Shown: positions 8,718 to 17,298 of the stretch, one piece after another
How the letters are laid out: each line of letters starts with the position of its first letter
Numbering within the stretch: the first letter of the stretch is position 1
From: Prolixibacter denitrificans
GTDB taxonomy: Bacteria > Bacteroidota > Bacteroidia > Bacteroidales > Prolixibacteraceae
Assembly: GCF_003014495.1 (NCBI RefSeq)
Contig: NZ_PYGC01000003.1
Span: 372,001-436,000 of the forward strand
Direction: 5' to 3'
DNA: 64,000 bases
Translations under genes and position numbers: made by a program
Notes under the pieces: model-generated
Databases searched by the model: none
What the model was told of the DNA's origin: nothing
What the model saw: only the letters and a program-made list of their open reading frames with translations

Positions 8718-9620
8718 ATGATGAAACCGACTTTAGTTATTCTGGCTGCCGGCATGGGAAGCCGGTACGGAGGCCTCAAACAACTCGACGAAGTGGGCCC
8801 AAACGGAGAAGCCATTATCGACTATTCGCTTTACGATGCCATCAGGGCAGGATTTGGGAAAGTGGTATTTGTCATCCGCGAAGATTTTGCAGATGAATTC
8901 AAAGCTCGCTTTGCTCCCCAGCTCGAAGGGAAAATCGACGTAGCTTACGTGTACCAGGCGCTGGATAAAATTCCTTCCGTATACGATATTCATCCCGAAA
9001 GGGTAAAACCCTGGGGAACCGGACATGCTTTACTGATGGCCGAACCAGAGGTAGATGCTCCCATGGCAGTCATCAACGCCGACGATTTTTACGGACCACA
9101 GGCTTACCAGGAAATTGCTTCGTTCCTGACCTCTTCAACCGACAAAAACGAATACGGAATGGTAGGCTACCAGCTGGATAACACATTGTCGGAGTTTGGC
9201 TCGGTATCCCGCGGCGTTTGTCAAACGGATAGTTCTGGCCGTTTGACTGAAATTAATGAGCGGACCAAGATTCAAAAGGAAGGTAACCAAATTGTTTATT
9301 ACGAAGACGATAAACGTTTTCCGTTAACCGGAAAAGAGCCTGTTTCAATGAATTTTTGGGGAGTAAAGACCTCCGTTTTCCAATATCTGAACGAAGGCTT
9401 CCGCAAATTCCTGCAGGAAAAAGGCAACCAACTGAAATCGGAATTCTTTGTGCCGTTCCTTATCAATGACAAAATTGTTGACGGAACCGTTAACGTAAAG
9501 GTGCTGACTTGCGATTCGCCGTGGTTTGGTGTTACCTACAAGGAAGATAAACCGTATGTTCAGGATAAATTGAAGAAATTAGTTGCAGACAAGGTCTATC
9601 CCGAGAATCTATGGAAATAA
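8718..9620 (+). CDS. Sugar-phosphate nucleotidyltransferase
   Basis: A 300-residue enzyme that transfers an NMP to a sugar 1-phosphate. LAAGMGSRYGGLKQL (about 9-23) is the nucleotide-binding loop of the RmlA/GlmU N-terminal superfamily, and VINADDFYGPQAY carries the metal-binding aspartates. It lacks the trimerising beta-helix of GlmU. Fifteen bases separate it from a small-sugar kinase gene, so the pair probably phosphorylates a free sugar at C1 and then makes the nucleotide sugar, as in hexosamine or galactose salvage. Two ATG codons are adjacent at the start (8718 and 8721), and either could be used. Confidence 0.85.
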   Translation: MMKPTLVILAAGMGSRYGGLKQLDEVGPNGEAIIDYSLYDAIRAGFGKVVFVIREDFADEFKARFAPQLEGKIDVAYVYQALDKIPSVYDIHPERVKPWGTGHALLMAEPEVDAPMAVINADDFYGPQAYQEIASFLTSSTDKNEYGMVGYQLDNTLSEFGSVSRGVCQTDSSGRLTEINERTKIQKEGNQIVYYEDDKRFPLTGKEPVSMNFWGVKTSVFQYLNEGFRKFLQEKGNQLKSEFFVPFLINDKIVDGTVNVKVLTCDSPWFGVTYKEDKPYVQDKLKKLVADKVYPENLWK

Positions 9621-9635
9621 ACTAAAAACTGCCAT

Positions 9636-10733
9636 ATGACTAACCATCAACTAAACCAGATTTTTGAATCTTTTAGCCCCAAAGGCCACGTGAAGCATTG
9701 GGAACCGTTCGGGAATGGGCACATTAATGATACCTTTCTAGGACGAAACCAGGAAAACGAAGCTTCCGATTTTATTCTACAACGCAAAAACCACAAAATC
9801 TTTACGAATGTCGCCGGAATGATGGACAACATTGTTGCGGTAACAGAACACATTCGCGAAGGTCTTAAGAAGACACAGGAAGGTGATATCGACAGAAGGG
9901 TAATGCGGTATTTTCCTGCCAGGAATGGCAAATGGTTTGTTAACGACAAAAAAGGGAATTACTGGACGTTATTTCTTTACATTTCCGGAAGTCATAGCGT
10001 TGAAAATATCGAAAATCCTGAGCAGGCAATGATGGCCGCACAGGCGTTTGGTCATTTTCAACTACAGCTGGCCGATTTACCGGGCAACAAACTGGTAGAA
10101 ACCATTCCTAATTTTCACAACGGTATCTCCCGACTCAACGATTTCCGGAATGCCATTGAAAAGGATGCAGCCGGACGTGTAGCTGAAAACCGGGAACTAC
10201 TGGAACAACTTTCAACGCGCGGAGACGAAATGACGCTTATACAGCAATGGCTTGATTCGGGAGAACTCCCCTTGCGCATTACGCACAACGACACCAAAAT
10301 CAACAACATTTTGTTTGATAAAAACGATAAACCGTTGTGCATTATCGATCTTGATACCGTGATGCCGGGAAGTGCTTTGTACGACTTTGGCGATGCCATC
10401 CGAACTGTTGGAAATACCGCAGCGGAAGATGAACCTGATTTATCAAAAATCAGTTTTGCAAAGGATATTTTCGAAGCTTTTGCAGAAGGCTACCTGACAG
10501 AAGCCGGCAAGTTTTTAACGCAAAAAGAAAGAGAAAACCTGGCCTTCTCGTGCCTTTACATGGCGTGGGAACAGGCCATTCGGTTTATGACTGATTACCT
10601 GAACGGTGATACCTATTACAAGATTGCTTATCCGGAACACAACCTGGTTCGGACCAAAGCTCAATTCAGGTACCTTGAAGTATTGGAGGAAAACCGTGAA
10701 AAAATGGAAAATTTTATCAGTGAAGTAGATTAA
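9636..10733 (+). CDS. Sugar kinase of the aminoglycoside phosphotransferase fold (NahK-like)
   Basis: A 365-residue kinase-like protein. The catalytic loop THNDTKINNILFD carries H217, D219 and N224, and IDLDTVMPGSALYDFGD (236-253) supplies the metal-binding aspartates. This spelling matches N-acetylhexosamine 1-kinases better than antibiotic kinases, so the likely substrate is a free hexose or hexosamine phosphorylated at C1. It is co-transcribed with the nucleotidyltransferase upstream and followed by a strong terminator at 10761. Antibiotic resistance is not suggested by context. Confidence 0.8.
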   Translation: MTNHQLNQIFESFSPKGHVKHWEPFGNGHINDTFLGRNQENEASDFILQRKNHKIFTNVAGMMDNIVAVTEHIREGLKKTQEGDIDRRVMRYFPARNGKWFVNDKKGNYWTLFLYISGSHSVENIENPEQAMMAAQAFGHFQLQLADLPGNKLVETIPNFHNGISRLNDFRNAIEKDAAGRVAENRELLEQLSTRGDEMTLIQQWLDSGELPLRITHNDTKINNILFDKNDKPLCIIDLDTVMPGSALYDFGDAIRTVGNTAAEDEPDLSKISFAKDIFEAFAEGYLTEAGKFLTQKERENLAFSCLYMAWEQAIRFMTDYLNGDTYYKIAYPEHNLVRTKAQFRYLEVLEENREKMENFISEVD

Positions 10734-10760
10734 GAGCTTCTTGAAATATTTACAATAGCT

Positions 10761-10796
10761 AAAGGACGGGAAACGATGATTTTCCGTCCTTTTAAA
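10761..10796 (+). terminator. Terminator after the sugar-activation operon
   Basis: AAAGGACGG pairs with CCGTCCTTT; three further A-T pairs extend the stem past a single bulged G, and TTT plus AT-rich sequence follows. It sits 28 bases after the kinase stop and also backs onto murI, so it may act both ways. Confidence 0.8.
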
Positions 10797-10805
10797 TTTA
10801 TAGTA

Positions 10806-11639
10806 CTAAAGATGGATGTGTTCTGCCTTCAGCGATTCACCAAAAAACACGCCCGCCCGGGTTTCAAAGTTTTCCACTGATTCGGTCGTGAGAAACCGAC
10901 GAGAACCGCCTGTTGAGCATTTCTTTTCTATTTCCGGATGCCTCTTCAAATAATCAGCCAGCCGGTCGGCTACTATGGGGCCTTGTTCCAGTAACTGAAT
11001 ATGTTTAGGAAGGAATTTCCGAATGGTTTCCGATAGTAACGGATAGTGCGTGCAACCTAAAATGACTGTGTCGATTTCGGCGTCCTTCTCCAGCAATTGT
11101 TTCACATTCTTTTCAACGAAATAGTCGGCTCCGGGTGTTCCAATTTCATTGTTTTCGACAATAGGAACCCACATCGGACAAGCTTCCTGATAAGTTTTTA
11201 CAGGGTGGTCAACCGATATTTTCCGAATTTCCATCGGGTAGGATTCCGATTTTACGGTACCGGTTGTCCCCAATATTCCGACACGACCGGAACGAGTCAC
11301 GTAAGGAATGCGTTCAACGCTTGGACGAATCACGCCCAATACACGACGAGAGCAATCAATGTTAGGTAAATCCCTTTGTTGTATCGTACGTAAGGCTTTC
11401 GCGGAAGCCGTATTACAAGCCAGAATTACCAGATGGCAGCCCATTTCAAACAATTTTTCGACAGCCTGAAGTGTATACTCATACACAACTTCAAATGAAC
11501 GGGTACCGTAAGGAGTTCGGGCATTATCGCCTAAGTAGAGATAATCGTACTGCGGCAATTCATCAATTACCGAACGAAGAACCGTCAATCCTCCATATCC
11601 GGAATCGAATACCCCAATAGGCTTGTAATCTTCAGACAT
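10806..11639 (-). CDS. murI: Glutamate racemase
   Basis: A 277-residue enzyme that interconverts L- and D-glutamate for peptidoglycan. Both catalytic cysteines are present: C75 in LACNTASAKA and C196 in ILGCTHYPLL. The N-terminal signature IGVFDSGYGGLTVLR is intact. The frame stays open upstream to 11726, but the ATG at 11639 places this signature at the normal position and leaves the upstream terminator outside the gene. It follows the uppS-bamA-skp cluster on the same strand but is separated from it by a hairpin at 11713, so it probably has its own promoter in the 90-base gap. Confidence 0.95.
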   Translation of the reverse strand: MSEDYKPIGVFDSGYGGLTVLRSVIDELPQYDYLYLGDNARTPYGTRSFEVVYEYTLQAVEKLFEMGCHLVILACNTASAKALRTIQQRDLPNIDCSRRVLGVIRPSVERIPYVTRSGRVGILGTTGTVKSESYPMEIRKISVDHPVKTYQEACPMWVPIVENNEIGTPGADYFVEKNVKQLLEKDAEIDTVILGCTHYPLLSETIRKFLPKHIQLLEQGPIVADRLADYLKRHPEIEKKCSTGGSRRFLTTESVENFETRAGVFFGESLKAEHIHL

Positions 11640-11712
11640 TATTTCCGGTTTTATTTTCCAACCTGAAACTACAAAATTCTGCTTAAACCAAGTATTATTG
11701 ACAGCCTTAAAA

Positions 11713-11747
11713 CAAAAAAAGGACACTGTCTGACAGCGTCCTTTTTT
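11713..11747 (-). terminator. Terminator after the second skp gene
   Basis: GGAC, a one-base mismatch and CTGT pair with ACAG and GTCC around a CTG loop. A-runs and T-runs on the two sides extend the stem and give a T-run on the minus strand. It ends the DUF6089-uppS-bamA-skp-skp unit. Confidence 0.75.
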
Positions 11748-11765
11748 CAGTTCAAATATTTTTAC

Positions 11766-12272
11766 TTACTGGATTCCCAGTTTTTTCTTCACCAATGGCA
11801 GAATATCCTCTGATTGGGCAGAGTGATAAAGAAGATTATTGACGTCGAATACGTAAATCAATCCTTGCTCTTTAGCCACTGCTTCGACAGCTGCACGAGC
11901 TTTCTTAACAATGGGTTGGAATTGTTCTTCCTGTTTTTTCTGAAGATCTTGCTGAGCTACAGACTGGAAGTTTTGGATGCGTTGTTGCAAATCCTGCAAA
12001 TCATTCTCCTTTGCACTACGTACAGCTTCTGAGAGACTGTCACGCTGGGCAATGTAGGCCTGTACCTTCGTCTGGTACTCTTTCTGCATAGTAGTCAGCT
12101 GATTTTCCAACTCAGTAGCATGCTTCTGCATCGCTTTCTGAGCAGCATCACGCTCCGGCATTACCTGCAACAACTGGTTAAAATCGATATGCCCAAATTT
12201 ATATGTCTGTGCTGAAGCGCTACCGGCGAAAAGGGCTACGAAAAGTACTATTACCTTTAAAATGTTTCTCAT
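11766..12272 (-). CDS. OmpH/Skp-family periplasmic chaperone (second copy)
   Basis: A 168-residue protein with a signal peptide (MRNILKVIVLFVALFAGSASA, cleavage after ASA). The mature part is a long Gln/Lys/Glu-rich coiled coil (about residues 45-125) flanked by small beta segments (YKFGHIDFNQLLQVMPE and GLIYVFDVNN), the Skp layout. Skp trimers hold unfolded outer-membrane proteins in the periplasm and hand them to BamA, encoded upstream in the same operon. The ATG at 12272 was chosen because it begins the signal peptide; an upstream in-frame ATG at 12302 would add ten polar residues. Confidence 0.88.
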   Translation of the reverse strand: MRNILKVIVLFVALFAGSASAQTYKFGHIDFNQLLQVMPERDAAQKAMQKHATELENQLTTMQKEYQTKVQAYIAQRDSLSEAVRSAKENDLQDLQQRIQNFQSVAQQDLQKKQEEQFQPIVKKARAAVEAVAKEQGLIYVFDVNNLLYHSAQSEDILPLVKKKLGIQ

Positions 12273-12313
12273 ACTTGACTGATTTAACAAATTATTTCGC
12301 ATAGATATAGATA

Positions 12314-12829
12314 TTAATTCTTATATCCAAGTTTCTGCAGCACCTGATCACTTAAATCGTATTTGGGGTTCGTATACAGCATACTCATACCCGAAGAACG
12401 GTCAAAGATCACAGCATAACTGCCTTGTTCTGCAATTTCTTGGATTGCATTGTAAATATCGTCCTGAATAGGTTTAATCAGCGATTCACGCTTTTTATAC
12501 AAATCCCCTTCTGGTCCAAAGTACTGCCGCTGCAGCTTTTTATATTCTTTTTCTTTCGAAACGATGACATCTTCCCGACGGCGTTTCATATCATCAGACA
12601 ATAACACCGATTCGGCCTGAAAATCTTTGTACATCTGATCCAATTCAGCATGTAATGTTTCCAGTTCTTTCTGATACTGTTTCGAAATCTTATCCAACTG
12701 ATCCTGCGCCGCATGATAAGCCGGAATATTATCAAGAATATATTCTGTATCGACGTAAGCGTATTTTTGGGCATATGTATAGCCCGCCATGCTTAGTATC
12801 AGTGCAAAAAGGAGAACGATCTTTTTCAT
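12314..12829 (-). CDS. OmpH/Skp-family periplasmic chaperone (first copy)
   Basis: A 171-residue protein with signal peptide MKKIVLLFALILSMAGYTYA, then KYAYVDTEYILDNIPAYHAAQDQL and a central charged coiled coil (about 45-110), ending in SYAVIFDRSSGMSMLYTNP. It resembles the neighbouring Skp paralogue in plan but not closely in sequence, so the two may form separate trimers or a mixed complex. Two consecutive skp/ompH genes after bamA is a common Bacteroidota arrangement. It starts about 60 bases after the bamA stop and is probably co-transcribed. Confidence 0.88.
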   Translation of the reverse strand: MKKIVLLFALILSMAGYTYAQKYAYVDTEYILDNIPAYHAAQDQLDKISKQYQKELETLHAELDQMYKDFQAESVLLSDDMKRRREDVIVSKEKEYKKLQRQYFGPEGDLYKKRESLIKPIQDDIYNAIQEIAEQGSYAVIFDRSSGMSMLYTNPKYDLSDQVLQKLGYKN

Positions 12830-12888
12830 AATTCGTGTTTTGAATGAAATTTCTCAAACAAAAGCAAAAACCAGACCAACTTTTCAGC

Positions 12889-15474
12889 TTAGAATTGCTG
12901 GCCTATGATAAAGTGGAACTGACTTCCGTTTGCGTTCGCCTTATAAGCATCATCAAATCCGTACCCCCAGTCAAATCCCATCAAACCAAACATCGGTAAG
13001 AAGATACGAACTCCAAGACCAGCCGAACGGCGAATATCAAATGGGTTATAGTCCGAAAAATCATGCCAGGCGTTACCACCTTCGGCAAATGCCAAACCAT
13101 AAATAGTTGCTGACTGACTAAGTGTGATCGGATAGTGAAGTTCCACCGTAAATTTCTCGTACAAGTTACCTCCGTTGCTTGGTGTCAACGAGTTATTTTC
13201 ATAACCTCTCAATCCGATGACATCACTACCATACATACTGTATCCCGACATTCCATCACCCCCGACGCGGAACTGTTCGAATGGTGACCGACGATTTTTA
13301 TCGTAGTACCCCAGGAATCCTGCTTCAAACTTCGTTCGCAAGATCAATTTCTCATTACGGGAAACCGGAGTGTAAACATCACCTTTGAATTTCCACTTGT
13401 GATATTCGATCCATTTGTATCGCTGAGAATCGGGTAAATTCGGATCGCCGTAGTTCACCCCGTCAAAAGACGAATATGGCGGAGTTAACTGAAGTGACAG
13501 GGAGAAGTTGGATCCCGTTCGTGTGTACAGCGGGTTATCAGTTGAGTTACGCCCGATAACTGTCTTGAAACTAAGGTTATTCGAAACTCCATCGCGGAAA
13601 AGGTAATAACTCCAGTTCTGCAGATTATATCGCTGATACGAAATTTCGTTGTAAAATGTGAAGTAGTCATCAGGCCAACTCAGACGACGTCCCAGACCAA
13701 TGGATGCCCCGAGTACCGACATCTGCTGGGTAATCTGGTAATCGTACATGTTTGAGTATCCGCCATAACCACCGTAGCTTCCGTAACCGCCGCCATAGTA
13801 ACTGGAACCGTAGCTTCCGTAACTATACGGATTGTAACCGCCGTAGTTATAGTCGGAGTTACCGCTGGTTTGTTTCGAGTAGTATACCGACAACGTAAAT
13901 GAGTTCGGTTTCTTTCCTCCCAACCAAGGTTCAACAAATGAGAAACTGTATGATTGATAATAGGAACCGTTGGTCTGTGCACGAAGGCTCAACGTCTGAC
14001 CGTCACCGGTTGGCAGCGGACGCCACGCTTTTCCGTTGAAAATATTCCGAACGGAGAAGTTGGTGAATTTCAAACCGACCGTTCCGACGAACATTCCTGC
14101 TCCCCAACCACCGGAAAGCTCAATCTGGTCATTGGCGCGTTCTTCCAGGTGATAGTTAATATCTACTGTTCCATCTTCCGGATGCGGAATCACCTGCGGA
14201 TTAATTGTTTCCGGGTTGAAGTGCCCCAACTGAGCCAATTCCCTTACCGAACGAATAATATTTTCTTTGCTGAACAGCTGTCCCGGACGCGTACGCAACT
14301 CACGACGGGCAACATGTTCGTGTGTTTTGGTGTTTCCGGAAATAATGATCCGGTTGATCGTCGCCTGCTGTCCTTCGTAAATACGCATCTCATAATCGAT
14401 GGAATCATTTTCTACTTTAGTTTCCACCGGATTAATATTGAAGAACAGGTAACCGTGGTTCAGGTACACGTTACTAACCGCATCGTCATCTTCACGCAGA
14501 CGCTTGTCAAGTAACTTCTGGTCGAACACATCGCCTTTCTTGATTCCAAGAACATGACTTAGATACTCAGAGGTGTAAACTGTATTACCTACCCATTTGA
14601 TATTCCGGAAATAATACCGGTCACCTTCAGAAATCCAGATTTTGATGCTAACGGTATTGTCTCCATTATTATATACTGAATCGGCCGTGATCATCGCATC
14701 ACGATATCCTTCTTCGTTATATTTCTTAATGATATTCTGCTTATCCTCTTCATACTTGTCTTCCAGGAATTTTTTGGAACGGAAAAAGTGTTTCAGGCCT
14801 TTGTCCTTGGTCTTTTTCATCGCGTGTTCCAACTGGCCTTCGGATAATGCCTTATTCCCATAGAAGGAAATTTTCTGAATCTTCACTTTTTCCTTCTTAT
14901 CGACGTTAATGTCCAGAATGACATGATTTTCCTTGGAAGGATCATCCCGCTGAACAATGTTCACATCGGTATTGAAGAAACCTTTGCCGTGATAGTAATT
15001 CAAAATCTGTCGCTGTGCATTGTTAATCAGGTTATCGGTAACCTGACCGCCAATAATTAACAATACCTTTTTCTCAATCTCATCTTTCTCGCCCTTGGAT
15101 ACTCCATTGTAGTTTACTTTGGAGAGCCGGGGTCGTTCCTGGAGATAAATATCGAGCCAGATTTTATTACCGACAATCTTAGTCGCGGTAATTTTCACAT
15201 CAGAGAATAATCCCTGACGCCAGTATTTTTTGATGGCTGCAGTAATTTGATCACCGGGGACGGAGACTTCGTCTCCAACCTGCAGTCCCGAAAGTTTCTT
15301 AAGTACTTCTTTATCCAGGAACCGAATTCCACTAATTTCGATCCCCCCAATGGTGTACATTTTCTGGCTATCGTAATAAATGGAAAAATTGGTACTGTCG
15401 GCTACCACCTGGGCAAAAACACCTGCACTGCTGCTAAAAATTAAAAGAAAAAAGAGTATCAGTTTTTTGTACAT
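12889..15474 (-). CDS. bamA: Outer-membrane protein assembly factor BamA
   Basis: An 861-residue protein. It starts with the signal peptide MYKKLILFFLLIFSSSAG, continues with POTRA domains (about 30-400; e.g. IGGIEISGIRFLDKEVL, RIIISGNTKTHEHVARREL) and ends in a 16-strand barrel finishing with HFIIGQQF, whose last residue is the expected aromatic. The barrel carries VRIFLPMFGLMGFDWGYGFD near the end. An unusual Gly/Tyr-rich loop occupies residues 539-578 (see findings). BamA folds and inserts outer-membrane beta-barrels. Its ATG is one base past the uppS stop, so translation is coupled. An in-frame ATG at 15555 lies inside uppS and was rejected because the signal peptide begins at 15474. Confidence 0.95.
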   Translation of the reverse strand: MYKKLILFFLLIFSSSAGVFAQVVADSTNFSIYYDSQKMYTIGGIEISGIRFLDKEVLKKLSGLQVGDEVSVPGDQITAAIKKYWRQGLFSDVKITATKIVGNKIWLDIYLQERPRLSKVNYNGVSKGEKDEIEKKVLLIIGGQVTDNLINNAQRQILNYYHGKGFFNTDVNIVQRDDPSKENHVILDINVDKKEKVKIQKISFYGNKALSEGQLEHAMKKTKDKGLKHFFRSKKFLEDKYEEDKQNIIKKYNEEGYRDAMITADSVYNNGDNTVSIKIWISEGDRYYFRNIKWVGNTVYTSEYLSHVLGIKKGDVFDQKLLDKRLREDDDAVSNVYLNHGYLFFNINPVETKVENDSIDYEMRIYEGQQATINRIIISGNTKTHEHVARRELRTRPGQLFSKENIIRSVRELAQLGHFNPETINPQVIPHPEDGTVDINYHLEERANDQIELSGGWGAGMFVGTVGLKFTNFSVRNIFNGKAWRPLPTGDGQTLSLRAQTNGSYYQSYSFSFVEPWLGGKKPNSFTLSVYYSKQTSGNSDYNYGGYNPYSYGSYGSSYYGGGYGSYGGYGGYSNMYDYQITQQMSVLGASIGLGRRLSWPDDYFTFYNEISYQRYNLQNWSYYLFRDGVSNNLSFKTVIGRNSTDNPLYTRTGSNFSLSLQLTPPYSSFDGVNYGDPNLPDSQRYKWIEYHKWKFKGDVYTPVSRNEKLILRTKFEAGFLGYYDKNRRSPFEQFRVGGDGMSGYSMYGSDVIGLRGYENNSLTPSNGGNLYEKFTVELHYPITLSQSATIYGLAFAEGGNAWHDFSDYNPFDIRRSAGLGVRIFLPMFGLMGFDWGYGFDDAYKANANGSQFHFIIGQQF

Positions 15475-15475
15475 G

Positions 15476-16216
15476 TCAGATTCTGATTTGTTCACTTGTT
15501 TTACCAAACCTTCTCTCTCGCTGCTGGAAATCGGCAATGGCTTCAAATAAGTCATCTTTTCTAAAATCGGGCCATAATTTAGTGGTGAAATAAAACTCCG
15601 TGTAAGCCATCTGCCAAAGCAGGAAATTACTTACCCGGTATTCTCCGCTGGTTCGAATCAACAATTCCGGATCTGGTATCCCCTTTGTCGAGAGATAATT
15701 ATCGAAAAGGTTTTCATCAATCTGAGAGGTTTTTATTTTTCCGCTGCAGGAATCTTCTACCAAACAACGCACGGCATTCAAAATTTCCCATCGGCCTGAA
15801 TAACTGAGGGCCAATACGAGCTTCAATCCGGTGTTCTCTGATGTCAGAACCATTGCTTCCTGCAACTTGATACGGGCGTTTTCAGGCAGGCTATCCGTAT
15901 CTCCAATTGTCATCAGTTTTACATTATTCTTGTTTAGATTCTCCGCTTCACTGGTAATTGCATGAACCAGGAGCGACATCAAAGCCTCTACCTCCTCTTT
16001 CGGACGACTCCAGTTTTCGGTAGAAAATGCGTAAAGTGTCAGGTACTTCAACCCGGCCTCTCCGGCACCTTCAACCGTCGAACGTACTGCTTCAACTCCT
16101 TGCTCATGCCCAAAGATCCGCTCGTTCCCGTGTTGTCGCGCCCATCTTCCGTTACCATCCATAATTATGGCAACGTGATTTGGCATGTGCTCCTTGTTCA
16201 ATTTATTAATTCCCAT
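15476..16216 (-). CDS. uppS: Undecaprenyl diphosphate synthase (isoprenyl transferase)
   Basis: A 246-residue cis-prenyltransferase that builds the C55 carrier lipid from farnesyl diphosphate and IPP. HVAIIMDGNGRWA holds the catalytic Asp (D20) and the phosphate-binding loop, and TLYAFSTENWSRP and ELLIRTSGEYRVSNFLLWQ are the later family signatures. It lies between the DUF6089 gene and bamA. The ATG at 16216 was chosen over 16246, which overlaps the preceding gene and adds ten residues before the conserved start. The overlap with neighbours implies one transcript that links lipid carrier supply to outer-membrane assembly. Confidence 0.95.
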   Translation of the reverse strand: MGINKLNKEHMPNHVAIIMDGNGRWARQHGNERIFGHEQGVEAVRSTVEGAGEAGLKYLTLYAFSTENWSRPKEEVEALMSLLVHAITSEAENLNKNNVKLMTIGDTDSLPENARIKLQEAMVLTSENTGLKLVLALSYSGRWEILNAVRCLVEDSCSGKIKTSQIDENLFDNYLSTKGIPDPELLIRTSGEYRVSNFLLWQMAYTEFYFTTKLWPDFRKDDLFEAIADFQQRERRFGKTSEQIRI

Positions 16217-16227
16217 TTTCTTATTCA

Positions 16228-17121
16228 CTAGTCGTATACCGGACAATTCTTTTTACCGTCCCACAACAAGATGATGAAGGACACGGTAAACGTTGACAAC
16301 CAGTCGTTATTATGCACGGTACTGGACGAAAACTTGTCGGCGTAACCGGCGTACATCTGCCGGTTTCCCGTAGGATCTGTTGGATCCGGTACCTGTGATG
16401 TGTCGAAGTAATGGAACCGAATCGGATCATCCAGGTTATCGATATTGTCCGTAAAGGTTTTCCGAACCATCGCTTCTACATTGATGGCAAAAATATCGGA
16501 AATATTCCACTTTATACCCATCCCAACCGGAATAACCGGAGAAAAAGCATCTAACCCATTGGTAGTGTGGCCATTTTCGTCGACATATGCATTGTAATAT
16601 AAGTTGCCATTCTGAGGAATTCTCGGCTGCTGATTCAGGATTAAAGTCCCTGAACCATTTGCACGCGTGTACATTGCACCAATTCCTGCAGAAATATACG
16701 GCGTAAAGGAAGCATTTTTATTGCCCAACTCATAATCCTTAAAATTGAACTCAAAAATTCCTTCGAGCATCTGAATGGAGCGATGAAAAGAATAATACTG
16801 CGACAAATCGCGCGGGTAATGATATACCAACGAATTGGGAAACGTGAATCCCATTCCAGGTTGCGAAAGATATACATCGTTGTATATGCCTTTCACATTC
16901 AACGAGGCAATCATCAACTGTGCCTTTACCGCCATTCGCTTATTCATATTCCAGCGCGCAAACACGCCAAAAGCCGGCGAAAGCGATTTCATGTAATCAA
17001 CCTGCTGAACATCTCCCCAGTAAAACGCCAACCCGGTCATCAAACCAAGATCCGCAGTTTTCTGAGCCTGAACCTTCATACCGGCCAGGAAAATTGCCAT
17101 AATGATTAGCAGTTTCTTCAT
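16228..17121 (-). CDS. DUF6089-family outer-membrane beta-barrel protein
   Basis: A 297-residue protein with signal peptide MKKLLIIMAIFLAGMKVQAQ, then alternating aromatic/polar segments typical of a small beta-barrel: LGLMTGLAFYWGD, FGVFARWNMNKRMAVKAQ, PYISAGIGAMYTRANGSG and IPVGMGIKWNISDIFAINVE. The family is known mainly from Bacteroidota and has no assigned function. The start of uppS follows 11 bases after the stop at 16228. Its fixed place at the head of an uppS-bamA operon suggests a role in envelope assembly, but that is inference. ATG 17121 begins the signal peptide; the frame is open to 17199. Confidence 0.85.
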   Translation of the reverse strand: MKKLLIIMAIFLAGMKVQAQKTADLGLMTGLAFYWGDVQQVDYMKSLSPAFGVFARWNMNKRMAVKAQLMIASLNVKGIYNDVYLSQPGMGFTFPNSLVYHYPRDLSQYYSFHRSIQMLEGIFEFNFKDYELGNKNASFTPYISAGIGAMYTRANGSGTLILNQQPRIPQNGNLYYNAYVDENGHTTNGLDAFSPVIPVGMGIKWNISDIFAINVEAMVRKTFTDNIDNLDDPIRFHYFDTSQVPDPTDPTGNRQMYAGYADKFSSSTVHNNDWLSTFTVSFIILLWDGKKNCPVYD

Positions 17122-17205
17122 CCAGTTCAAATTATTGAGCCAAAATTTTGAAACCGTTTGATTGAATATATCAGTCCAAAATTCATCTGTCCGACTCAAG
17201 GTTTA

Positions 17206-17213
17206 CAAATGTA
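17206..17213 (-). promoter_or_regulatory. Likely -7 element for the envelope operon
   Basis: On the minus strand this reads TACATTTG, matching TAnnTTTG, about 85 bases upstream of the DUF6089 start. No good -33 TTTG is visible. Confidence 0.35.
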
Positions 17214-17298
17214 ATAGATTCGCAGAATTTTCCTTCCGCTCTTACCATAATAAACCGATAAAAGCGTGAAAAATTGCGTATTTAACCGGATAAAGAAT

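Noticed and set aside
9636-10733. Antibiotic-resistance kinase
   Set aside because: It has the aminoglycoside phosphotransferase fold, but the motif spelling and its nucleotidyltransferase partner point to sugar activation.
15474-15555. Longer start of BamA inside uppS
   Set aside because: The signal peptide begins at 15474, one base after the uppS stop; the extension would bury it.
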